DNA of 64,000 nucleotides from Saccopteryx bilineata (taxonomy: Eukaryota > Chordata > Mammalia > Chiroptera > Emballonuridae): the NCBI RefSeq assembly GCF_036850765.1, contig NC_089491.1, positions 185,235,520-185,299,519 on the forward strand. Direction: 5' to 3'. Of this stretch, positions 54,857 through 64,000 are shown piece after piece. Every line of letters starts with the position of its first letter. Position 1 is the first letter of the stretch. Under the pieces are notes generated by a model. It was given only the letters and a program-made list of their open reading frames with translations, made no database searches and was not told where the DNA came from. Both the position numbers and the translations under genes were made by a program.

Positions 54857-54876
54857 GAATCCTGCTAACTATACCA
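54857..54876 (-). other. Primer-binding site of copy C, serine-tRNA-like
   Basis: The minus strand reads TGGTATAGTTAGCAGGATTC two bases inside the 5' LTR. Length and register match the complement of the Ser tRNA 3' end, with a few C/G to T/A changes. Confidence 0.65.
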
Positions 54877-54878
54877 GA

Positions 54879-55193
54879 TGTAATGCCAGTGACCAAGGCC
54901 AGGCAGGTTCACAGTGGATTCAGACAGATGATAGAAAAACTGGGAGTCAGGAAGCATTTGGCCATTCCCATTTAATAAAGTCTCACAACGGCAGACAAGC
55001 AAACAGGCAGAGGAAAAGCGCTTCTCAGACAAATGAACAGCAAAATGGCCCCTCACAGTGGTGGGCAGGAAATCTGCCATCTGCATCCACCCTGAGGGCA
55101 AGCACCCATAGCTTTACATAGACTCTACACACATGGCTCTCACACTAAGGTAAAGACCAAGTGAGCAAGCCTAACACAACAGTTTTCCCAACA
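54879..55193 (-). repeat. 5' LTR of copy C
   Basis: It is 315 bp, beginning tgtaatgccagtgaccaagg and ending 'cccaaca' as displayed, with intact TG...CA ends. Confidence 0.88.
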
Positions 55194-55235
55194 GCCACCT
55201 TCACTCATTTGCCACATCCTACACAATACGACTTG

Positions 55236-58121
55236 AAGCAGACACTGTATAAATCCTTTGGCCAGCGTGTTCCAGAGAAGGAAGGACCCACCCAGCTGAG
55301 TACACCAAGAGCTCTAGCATCTCAAGGTGATCGGTGGGAGTAAATAGGCAGAATTTGTACACACTTTGGATGTTATGACCTTTAATGATTCAAAATATGT
55401 CTATTCTTAAGTCTTATGAAGACCAAAATGACATTCCTGAAAGGTTCTGAGGAAGGAATGGAACAGTTTGTCTGTTTTTGTGAACTTAAATCAAGAGTGT
55501 ATTGGCAACCTAAAAACAGGAAAAATAAGTAAATGACCAACTGAAAAATCCCTGATTCTTACTATCTGGATGGTAAACTCACTCTGAACTCGTGAAAACT
55601 GGATTTGCTTTATATTCTTCCATTCTTTAGATCCTTACTGAAATCTTTAAGTGCGGCAAGGATCTCAGATTTCATTTATTCCGATCCTCCAGTTTTACAA
55701 GCACAAAAGGGAAACATGCTGGGCAAATCCTCACAGGAGCAGAGCTCGGCAGGAGCAGTCCTGAGATGATAGCACAGGGACCCAGGCTCACTGGCCAGTG
55801 CTGCAGCCACTGCCGGACGGGGCTGTGTTCTGGAAGTCATGTCCTTTCATATCCCACTGAGGGCATTTCTGCCATCTTCCCTTTCAGATTTGAATCATCT
55901 GGCCCGTTTTGAACCTTAAGTTTTTCTTGTTTGTTTTGTTTTGAGATCTGATACCTTTTCCTTTCTCGTGGAAAAGGCAACCTGGGCATACACAAATGCC
56001 TGATGTGCCTTGGAGGGAGCCCTATCTGACTGGTGCCTTTTATTTTATTTGTAGATCTTATGTTGAGGGCTTTATAGTTAATTTTCTTGTCATGTTTTAT
56101 TTTTTGTTTCATCCCACTTCCCTGAGTCGCCTACACCTACCCCTTTTATCATTTGCCCAGGACACAGTTCAAGAAGACAGTTCTCTCATCACTTTGATCA
56201 TATTTCACACACAAGATTCTGGCTTGATTTAATCATCTTGGTTTCTTGATCTCAACTTGGAAACTTCTCTTCTGTGCATAGCTAACCCTCCTAATTTTTC
56301 TTGTCAACTTTCCCCTACCCTTCCTTCACCCCTCTGTTCCCTGCAATATTATTATTACAGACACTAGAGGGTCACTTAGAATAAATCAACTTTCTCCTTT
56401 CCCCCAGAGGGAACCGCCGAGCTTCCACCTGTGTCTCCATCACCTAAAAAGTCAGTGTCCATTTTATCTGTCACTTCACTTCTTTATCATAACATTTCCC
56501 CTTTGGAATCAAACTGACTTTCTCATTTTTCTTTCAGAGCTTTGAATTTACTCTTCACTTATGAGTCATCTGTCACTTGACACAAAGTCATACTCCTTCC
56601 CAAAGCTTCCCTTCTGTTCCTTTCCCTTCTGTTCCTTGTTAACTCTCTGCGGTAATATTTGGGTCACGTTTCTACTTTGCTGGTGCCATTGACCACTTGG
56701 GTAGGTTCACCTTCCACCTGCTTGCTTCAATACCTCCTGTCTATTTTACATAAGAGAAGCATGTTCTCAGCCTCACTATACAGGACCATAACTTTGAAGC
56801 CATTGCTCTTGGAATAGAAATGGTGTGAATATAGGTATGCTGATGACTGAACATAAGCTCAGCTCAGATAGGGCTGTGTGTGCACAGGACTGGGCTAGAG
56901 GTTGCTACACGAGCAGCTTCCAGGTCTGCTTTCCCACTGTCTGATCTGGAGTGTAATCCAGCTCATGGTCACAGCACCCCACATGCGGAAGGTCTGTAGT
57001 TAAGAAGTGTTGCTGCTTGCTGTGGTACTGTGAGGTGCCTAACAGCACCTCCCTACCCCAAGCATAACTGATCAATCCCTCCTTGAGCCACAACAGAAAT
57101 ACATCTGTAATTCTTTTTGTGAGTTCCTACTATGTACAACCATATCTGTTTGCCCCCATCTAACTCAGAGTTGCTTGAATGATTGATTCTCATTTGGACT
57201 CTCATAGTTGGGGCTCACCAAATGATTAACAAATAAGACTTATGCTCCTCTGAAAGGGCTCCTTTTACATTTTGTCATATTGACAAAATGGCTCCTTTAC
57301 TCTCAATTTTCATTTATTAGTGAATACACAGTGTGGCAAACTATTAAGGCAAATCAGAACCATCAGGGCTTCCATTTTCACAGGTGAAAGGTGCTTTAGA
57401 AAAACTGCCCTGCATCCAGTATGATCACAGAACATTTGAAGCATTTCACAAACGTAGCAGTTGGCTTGGGAGGGACAGTAAGAACGTCTGTGAACCTCCA
57501 CCTTCGGCAGGTAGGCCCTCCCACCACAGGACCCTGAACTGGCACTGAGAACCACACTGCACCTGGAAATCCATGTGATCAGTTCAACTGCATCACAGCT
57601 GAGGCTCTTCAGCTGTCTCACTGAGGTTGAAGACTTAAGAGAAAAGTGAGACTCAGAATCCAGCAACAAGAAGCTTCCACGAGGTGCTGAAGAAGGAAGA
57701 GGCCAAGATTAGGCTGCTTGGCTGAGGTGAAAATCTGACACAAATTGTCAACATCAGTTTCTCCTTAAGAGAAATTAGCTCTCACCCTAACTGCCTAGCC
57801 CAGCTCCTTCTCATCCCATCACCAAAATGGCACTTAGCTTTTTTCACAGTCTTCTGTTGACCTTTCCAGGAATTGGATTGGCTGATTAAACTCTTCAGAC
57901 ACTATTCATCTAAGGGCAGTGTCTGATTCTCTAGGTACTCGTGAGTGCTTATTGATGAGTGAGGGCTGAGTGAGCACCACAATAACAGCACTTAGACTGC
58001 ACTTCCTAACTTGCAGATTTACAAGTATTAACTTAGTCTCCCTTACCATTGACACCACTATTTTCTCCAGCTCATGAGTGAGTCAAGTGAAGCACAAACG
58101 GGTTAAAGAATGAGGTCTCAA
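55236..58121. other. Intergenic, no recognisable feature
   Basis: This is the longest stretch without a clear repeat. The 119-codon minus-strand frame at 57310-57669 has no recognisable domain. A 10-bp perfect hairpin lies at 57268-57290. Confidence 0.5.
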
Positions 58122-58446
58122 CCCTGGCTGGTGGCTCAGTGGATAGAGCATCAGCCCGGCATATGGACATCTCAGGTTTGATTCCAGTCAGGGCACACAA
58201 GAGAAGCAACCATCTGTTTCTCCCTGTCCCCTTCTTTCCCTCTTCCCCTTGGGCAGCCAGTGGTTCGATTCATTTGAGCATTGGCCCCTGGGCACTGAGG
58301 ATAGCGTTGTTGGTCCAAGTGCATTAGCCTCAGGCACTAAGAATAGCTCAGTGCTGAAGCCCTAGATGGGGTTGCTGGGTGGATCCCAGTTGGGTTGCAT
58401 ACGGGAGTCTGCCTCACTATCTCCCCTCTTCTCACTTAAAAAAAAA
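58122..58446 (+). repeat. Bat tRNA-derived SINE (same subtype as 47065)
   Basis: It starts 'ccctggctggtggctcagtg', with B-box-like 'aggtttgattcc', a CT-rich middle and an A-rich tail. Confidence 0.83.
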
Positions 58447-59168
58447 GCTCTCAGTCATGTCACCCAAGTAGCCTGGCTCTGGGGAGTGTGTGTTTCTATG
58501 TCACTTCTCCATTTTGTATGTTTTAAGTAAAAATAATAATCCTTTAAAACAATATGATTCTTCCCCACCTGCAACAGGAAAAAAATAAATTCACACTGTG
58601 GAGAGTGAAGAAAACTAGCAAAATACTAAAAGTAACAGGGAATTTCTATGGCAATCAAAAGAAAAATGGTGACAGCCTTGAAATAAACTAATTGTATTCT
58701 CAACTACTTAGCAACCTGTAGATTTGCTCTGTTTAGCAGAACCTGTAGATTTTCTCTGTTTGTGCTTTTTAGTTAGATTTTATTTTTTCCTCTTTAGTGT
58801 CAGGAATTTTGAAACACTAATTAAAATGTTTAAATAATTAACTTTTTTGCATTATCATCAATTTGCATATACCTTAATGGTATCTACAAAAATATAGTTA
58901 TAAATATAGCTTTGAAATATTCCAGGATGCTTAACAGTTTAAAATACAAAAGTTTACACTTAATATTTTTTGAAGAACTATATAACCATATTCATTTCTT
59001 TTGTCTGAATACAGGACATTAAATCAATTCATTATTTCCCTAGAGAAGTTATTTTCCATTGCATAAAGAAATAAACTAAATCTTTTATCACTATATCTAA
59101 AATGTAGTGGAAAAATATTTCCATATTTTTAAACGTATTAAAGTAATAACTCTTGAACTTCTCTAAAC
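58447..59168. other. Intergenic, AT-rich
   Basis: A small tandem duplication with a 27-bp period lies at 58713-58765 ('aacctgtagatt.tctctgtt'). Nothing else is supported. Confidence 0.5.
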
Positions 59169-59538
59169 AATACAGATTGCTCCCTGGCCGGTTGGCTCAG
59201 TGTGTGGAAGTCCTGGGTTTGATTCCCAGTCAGGGCACACAGGAAAAGCAATCATCTGCTTCTCCATCTCTCTCCCCCTCTCTCTACCTCTCTCTCTATT
59301 CCCCTCTCACATAGCTTGAATGGTTTGAGCAAAGTTGGCTTGAGGCTCTGAGAATGGCTCCTTGGCCTTGCCTCAGGCACTAAAATAGCTTGGTTGCTGA
59401 GCATCGGAACAGCATCCCAGACAGGCAGAGCAATGCCTGGTAGAAGGCTTGCCAGGTGGATCCTGGTTGGGGAACATGAGGGTGTCTGTTTCTGCTTCCC
59501 CACTTCTCATTTAAAAATAATAAAGGAAATACAGATTG
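59169..59538 (+). repeat. Bat tRNA-derived SINE, A box partly deleted, with 11-bp target duplication
   Basis: The body (59180-59527) starts 'ctccctggccggttggctca' and jumps straight to 'gtgtggaagtcctgggtttg', so about 20 bp after the A box start is missing. It is flanked by 'aatacagattg' at 59169-59179 and 59528-59538. Confidence 0.88.
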
Positions 59539-60222
59539 TGTTGTAATCCAGTATCAATGTAGGTATACACATATTTACATGTGTATAAATATATTTTGCA
59601 AAATATTTAATCTTGCAATGCATAATGCACTTTGATATTTCTAGTCTACTTAATTTTTTTAATAATGGCTAGTTTTGAATCATTCAATTGATTTTCTGAC
59701 ACTCTGATGGGTCATTAATGGTTCATGATCTGCAACTTTTCACAACTAAAGAAACGGACTCTGGAGTTCACAACTTTCTCTCATAGATACTGGTAGTCTC
59801 AGGTTAGTTAGAGATGCTCATTCACCATAGCTGTCACCTCGGGAAGCCAAGAAAGGCACCAAGTCAGAGTGCGGTAGACTTACCCCATTTTGTCAGCATG
59901 GCAGCATCCTAGTTAACTTTGCCAATTACTCATTAACATTTGGCTTTGCCAAGTTAGCCCTTCTTCCAGTTCTTGCTGCTAGATTTCCTGTTTACACTAA
60001 ACTTAGTGTGCTAGTTATTGTTCTTAATGATAAGTACTTTGGATAAGGAAGAAAGATGAATCAAAACAAGAACAGATTCCTGGCATCATTTGATGGCACA
60101 CTCTGGCAAAGCCTCAGTAACACCAGACAAATGTGGCTGAAGTCTAGGAGCCTTCTGCACCCACTAACTGACCAAGATAAGTTTATGGCAAATGGTTCAA
60201 AGGTGTTTTGACAATATTTTAA
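59539..60222. other. Intergenic, no recognisable feature
   Basis: I see no gene or repeat that I can support. Confidence 0.5.
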
Positions 60223-60379
60223 AAATAAATTTATTTATTAATTTTAGAGAGAGAGGAAAGGAAAGAGAGAGACAGACAGAAACATCAATCTGTTCCTGTA
60301 TGTGCCCTGACTGGAGGTCGAACTGTCAACCTTTGTGTATTAGGATGATGCTCTAACCAATTGAGCTATCTGGCTAGGG
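60223..60379 (-). repeat. Bat tRNA-derived SINE (short, older form)
   Basis: On the minus strand it begins 'ccctagccagatagctcaat', has a degenerate B box and ends in an A/T-rich tail. It is the same type as 5071-5246. Confidence 0.78.
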
Positions 60380-60684
60380 TTCCAAAGGCTTAATATAGTG
60401 AAATCCGCCTAGCGTTTTTCACCTGGCAGTCATAGACAGCATAGCCCACTGGTAACTTAAAATATCTCTCAGAGAGGTTTCAGGATAACACTGTCTATAT
60501 TTCTAAAATATAAGGTGGGGTAAAACATTCTTGTGAATACAGTGATAAACATTTTCTTCTTGCATAATCATGTTTCAGCCCATTAGGTGGATATAGATAT
60601 TTGCTTCAATTGAATTGGCTACTATAGGTACCTTTATTTCCTTAATTTTAGAGTTGAGAAAAGCTACAATCTAAAAACCCACTC
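60380..60684. other. Intergenic, no recognisable feature
   Basis: AT-rich sequence before the inverted L1 part. I see nothing in it. Confidence 0.5.
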
Positions 60685-61028
60685 AGTTTTGATTTTTTTC
60701 TATTTTCTTTCTATTTTATGTTTCGTGTATTTCTGCTCTTATTTTTGTTATTTTCTTCCTTCTGGTAAGTTTGGACTTAGTTTGTTCCTCTTTCTTTCTA
60801 GCTCCTTGATGTGTAAAGTTAGGTTATTTGAAAAATTTCTTTTTTAATGTAAGCATTTATCAGAATAAACTCTCATATTCTTTTTGTGCATCCTGTAAGT
60901 TTCAAAATCCTATGTTTTCATTTTCATTTGTCTCGAGGTATTGTCTAATGTCCTTTTTGATTTGTTCCTTTACCCAGTGGTTGTTAAAGAACATGTTGTT
61001 TAATTTCCACATGTTTCTTAGTTTTTTC
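60685..61028 (-). mobile_element. Inverted 5' segment of an old L1
   Basis: Read on the minus strand it is L1 ORF2 just after the endonuclease ('tgtggaaattaaacaacatg', 'ggaacaaatcaaaaaggaca', then 'agagcagaaatacacgaaac'). It stops where the plus-strand L1 begins, in L1 coordinates. This is the layout produced by twin priming. Confidence 0.8.
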
Positions 61029-61721
61029 AGTTAGTTTTTGAAAAGATAAACAAAACTGTCAAATTCTTAGTTAAAAATAAAAGGAAGACTCCAATAAAGT
61101 CAGAAACAAAAGAGGAATCATCACAATCAATACTAGAGAAATCAAAAGGATCATAACAGACAAATCTGAACAGTTACATACCAACAGACTTGAGTGACCT
61201 ACATGAAGTGCATAAACTCCTAGAAATAGATAAACCACATGAGACTATATCATGAAGAAAAAGAAACTCTGAATAGACTTATAATTAGAGTCATGAATCA
61301 CTTAATAGAGGTGATACATTCTGAGAAATACATTGTTAGGTCATTTCATTGTTGTGTTAACATCATAGAGTGTTACACAAACCTAGGTGATATATCTATT
61401 ACTGAAATTGTGTATGATATACTTTTATACAACTAGCAACACAGTAGGTATGTTTACACCAGAATAACCATAAACACATAGGCAAGGGATTGTGGTATAA
61501 TGTTATGACATCTATGACATCACTAGGTGACAGAAAATTTTCAACTCCATTATAATTTTATGGGACCACCATTGTATATGTGATCCATTGTTGACTGAAG
61601 CATCATTATGCAGTGCATGACTACAATATAGAATTTAATTAATAATCAAAATCTCCCAACAAAAAAAAAGCCCAGGACTGGATGGTTTACTGATTAATTC
61701 TACCACATATTTAAAGAAATA

Positions 61722-61910
61722 ATGCCAGTCTTTCTCAAACTCTCCCAAAATATGGAAGAAAAGAGAATACTTCCAAGCTCATCTTATGAGGCCAGCATTA
61801 CCCTGATACCAAAGCCAGAAAAAGACACCACAAAAACACTACAGATAATTCCTTTGATAAGTATAGATGCAAAAATCCTCAAAAAAAAAATACTAGCAAA
61901 ACAAATCTAA
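61722..61910 (+). pseudogene. ORF2: Fragment of L1 ORF2 reverse transcriptase
   Basis: The longest clean piece of this L1 reads ASITLIPKPEKDTTK and ISIDAKILKKKILA, from the N-terminal half of the reverse transcriptase. Flanking parts are broken. Confidence 0.8.
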
Positions 61911-62386
61911 CAACTTATTAGAAGGATCATATACCACAACCAAGTGAGATTTATCCCTGGGCTAGAAGGTGGTTCTTCATACAAAAATCAAATATTGTGA
62001 CATACACATTAACAGAATCAAAGATGACAACCACATGATCATTTACTAAATGCAGAAAAAGCATATGACAAAACCTAACCCCTTTTCATGATAAAAGATA
62101 TCAAACAAACTAGAAATAGAAGGAAAGTATTTCAATATAATAAGGACCATATATGAAAAGTGCACAGCTAATATCATATTTCATGGTAAAAACTGAAATC
62201 TTTTTATCTAAGATCAGAAACAAGACAAACATGCCCATTCTCATTACTTCTATTTAACATAATACTGAGTATCCTATCCAGAGCATTAGGAAAGAAAAAG
62301 AAATAAAGGAATCCAAATTAGAAAAGAAGTAAGACTGCCCTGTTTACAGATTACATGCTCTTATATAGAGAAAACCCTAAGGACTC

Positions 62387-62388
<2 letters not shown>

Positions 62389-62431
<43 letters not shown>
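62389..62431. repeat. (CA)n microsatellite within the old L1
   Basis: About 21 uninterrupted CA units lie at the point where L1 reads 'aaggactccatac'. Confidence 0.95.
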
Positions 62432-62433
<2 letters not shown>

Positions 62434-62892
62434 TAAAGTAATCAGATTTAGTAAAGTTGCAGGATACAAAATCAGTTATATATACTTAAAATGAACTACC
62501 TAAATAGGAAATTAGGGAAACAACTGCATTTAAAACAGAATTTAAAACAGCACCAAAAAGAATAAATTACTCAAGAATAGACTTAAAAACTACAAAATAT
62601 TTATTAAAGAAATGAAAGAAGACACAAACAAATGAAAAGACATCACATGTTCATGAATTGGAAGACTTAATAATGTTAAATGTTCATAGTATACCTGAAG
62701 TGATTTACAGATTCAATGCAACCCCTATCAAAGTCCCAATGGCATATTTTTACAGAACTAGAAAAATATTCTACAACCCTATGGAACAATAAAAGACTGA
62801 GAATACTCAAATCAATCTTGAGAAGAAGAAACATGCTGAAAGCATCACACTTCCTGATTTTAAAATATATTACAAAGCCACAGTAATCAAAA

Positions 62893-63296
62893 CAGTATGG
62901 CAACCGGCCCTGGCCAGTTGGCTCAGTGGTAGAGCGTTGGCCTGGCGTGCAGAAGTCCTGGATTCGATTCCCGGCCAGGGCATACAGGAGAGGCGCCCAT
63001 CTGCTTCTCTACCCCTACCCCTCTCCTTCCTCTCTGTCTCTCTCTTCCCCTCCCGCAGCTGAGGCTCCATTGGAGCAAAGATGGCCCAGGCGCTGGGGAT
63101 GGCTCCTTGGCCTCTGCCCCAGGCACTAGAGTGGCTCTGGTCACGGCAGAGCGACACCCTGGAGGGGGAGAGCGTCGCCCCCTGGTGGGCGTGCCGGGTG
63201 GATCCCAGTCGGGCGCATGTGGGAGTCTGACTATCTCTCCCCGTTTCTAGCTTCAGAAAAATACAAAAAAACAACAAAAAAAAAACCCAGTATGGC
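62893..63296 (+). repeat. Bat tRNA-derived SINE inserted in the old L1, with 9-bp target duplication
   Basis: The body (62902-63287) starts 'aaccggccctggccagttgg', has a near-perfect A box (ggctcagtggtagagc) and B box (gattcgattcc), a complete GC-rich middle and an A-rich tail. It is flanked by 'cagtatggc' at 62893-62901 and 63288-63296. It is the least decayed SINE in the window. Confidence 0.92.
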
Positions 63297-64000
63297 CCCA
63301 ACATAAAGACAGACATATACACCAATGGGACAGAATAGAGGGCCCAGAAATAAGTACATGTATATATGGTTGACTGATATTTGACAATGGTGTCAAGGAT
63401 TCATAATGGGAAAAGGATAATTACTTCAACTATTGGTTTTGGGAAAACTAGTCATCCACATGCGAAAGAAATTTATTGGGCCCTTACATTACGCCATACA
63501 TAAAAATCAACTCAACATGGATTAAAGATTTAAATGTAAGACCTGAACCTATAAAACTCCTAGAGGAACACATAGGGAAGAGCTTCGTGGCTTGGGTCTT
63601 GGCAATGATTTTATGGATATGACACCAAAAGCACACATAACAAGAACAAAAATAAACATGCAGGATACATCAAACTAAAAAGTTTCTTCACAGTAAAGGA
63701 AATAAGCAACAGAAAAAAAAGGCAACCTACAGAATAGAAGAAAATATGTGCAAACCATACACTTGTTAAAGGGTTCATCTCTAAAATATTTAAGGAACTC
63801 CTACAGCTCTTTAAAAATTTACTAAAGACTTGAATAGACATTTATCCAAAGAAGACACAGAAATGGCCAACAGGTGCATGAAAAAATGTCCAATATCTTT
63901 GATCATTAGGGAAATACAAGTCAAAACCACAATGAGGCATCACTTCATCACTTCACACCTGTCAGAATGCCTATCATCAAAAACACAAGAGACAACAAGT

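Larger units (their letters stand above)
52099..55193 (-). mobile_element. LTR retroelement copy C (longest copy, minus strand)
   Basis: LTRs at 52099-52422 (324 bp, 3' LTR) and 54879-55193 (315 bp, 5' LTR, TG...CA) flank a 2456-bp interior. The flanks 'ggccc' (52094-52098) and 'gccac' (55194-55198) look like a decayed 5-bp duplication. The serine-tRNA-like primer site is next to the 5' LTR. The interior has the coiled-coil gene, an extra block (about 52930-53880) missing from A and B, and a 3' non-coding part. No reverse transcriptase, integrase or envelope motif is visible. Confidence 0.87.
51835..55235 (-). repeat. Old L1 (L1M-type) 3' UTR, split by LTR copy C
   Basis: The left part (51835-52098: 'tcaggtgtgttacataatga', 'gtcaccatgttgtacattac', 'taactggaagttggtacctt') and the right part (55194 on: 'gccaccttcactcatttgcc') are consecutive pieces of one old L1 3' UTR in reverse orientation. 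Copy C separates them. Confidence 0.75.
61029..64000 (+). mobile_element. Old L1, main part, continues past the window
   Basis: From 'ttttgaaaagataaacaaaa' the plus strand follows L1 ORF2 in order. Reverse transcriptase lies at 61680-62340, the post-RT part at 62560-63800, then 'ccaacaggtgcatgaaaaaa' near 63868. Many stops and indels make it older than the other two L1 copies. A (CA)n array has grown inside it at 62389-62431, and a SINE interrupts it at 62902-63287. Confidence 0.88.

Noticed and set aside
57310..57669. 119-codon minus-strand frame
   Set aside because: No domain, no flanking splice or promoter evidence that I can support, and a length possible by chance in this stretch.
62902..62980. 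tRNA-like gene with A and B boxes
   Set aside because: It has SINE body and tail sequence downstream and target duplications. The same head recurs a dozen times, so it is a tRNA-derived SINE and not a tRNA gene.
62926..63325. Frames of 67 to 151 codons on both strands
   Set aside because: They read through the GC-rich SINE at 62902-63287 and adjoining old L1, not a gene.

Overview
The window looks like mammalian, gene-poor intergenic DNA, most likely from an insectivorous (non-pteropodid) bat. The main evidence is a dozen tRNA-derived SINEs carrying the 'ctggcc.gttggctcagtggtagagc' head and a pyrimidine-rich middle. I recognise these from memory as the Ves/Rhin-1-like bat SINE group. A near full-length LINE-1 with an intact ORF2 argues against pteropodid bats, where L1 is thought to be inactive. 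The family-level assignment (Rhinolophoidea or a relative) is an inference. I found no convincing host protein-coding exon, no functional tRNA or rRNA gene and no CRISPR array.

Layout. 1-3889 is a decayed L1 running in from the left and ending inside a hAT transposon end (3890-4019). 4.3-7.3 kb holds two SINEs, a solo LTR and MIR fragments. 7337-10119 is a hAT transposon with an 8-bp duplication, split by an LTR retroelement on the minus strand (copy A). 11552-17195 is a young but defective gammaretrovirus-like ERV with two 388-bp LTRs that differ at 5 positions. 19942-27483 is a Tc1-like DNA transposon split by a near full-length L1 (21427-27406) with an intact 1263-codon ORF2. 27.7-37.9 kb is mostly single-copy DNA with old MaLR, MIR and SINE pieces. 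38048-39846 is a second LTR retroelement (copy B) inside a Tigger-like end. 43.5-44.2 kb holds old L1 3' sequence, and 45476-45824 is a solo LTR (copy D). 48357-48469 and 49715-49827 are a perfect 113-bp direct repeat. 52099-55193 is a third, longer LTR retroelement (copy C) inside an old L1. From 60.68 kb to the window end is an old L1 with a 5' inversion, interrupted by a SINE.

The most interesting signal is a family of five related LTR insertions (A-E; E is the solo LTR at 6086-6752). They share 5-bp target duplications, a primer-binding site that resembles the complement of a serine tRNA, and no pol or env that I can see. The three copies that keep an interior encode the same small protein: a short hydrophobic start, a Glu/Gln-rich coiled coil and an acidic serine-rich tail. 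I do not recognise this protein. The target-duplication length and primer type suggest a non-autonomous relative of class III (ERV-L/HERV-S-like) retroviruses, possibly undescribed.

The elements relate to each other by nesting rather than by function. This gives a relative order: hAT before A, Tigger before B, old L1 before C, Tc1 before the young L1, and an old inverted L1 before a SINE. The young L1's ORF2 is the only long intact gene in the window, but it carries Asn in place of a conserved catalytic Asp in the endonuclease.
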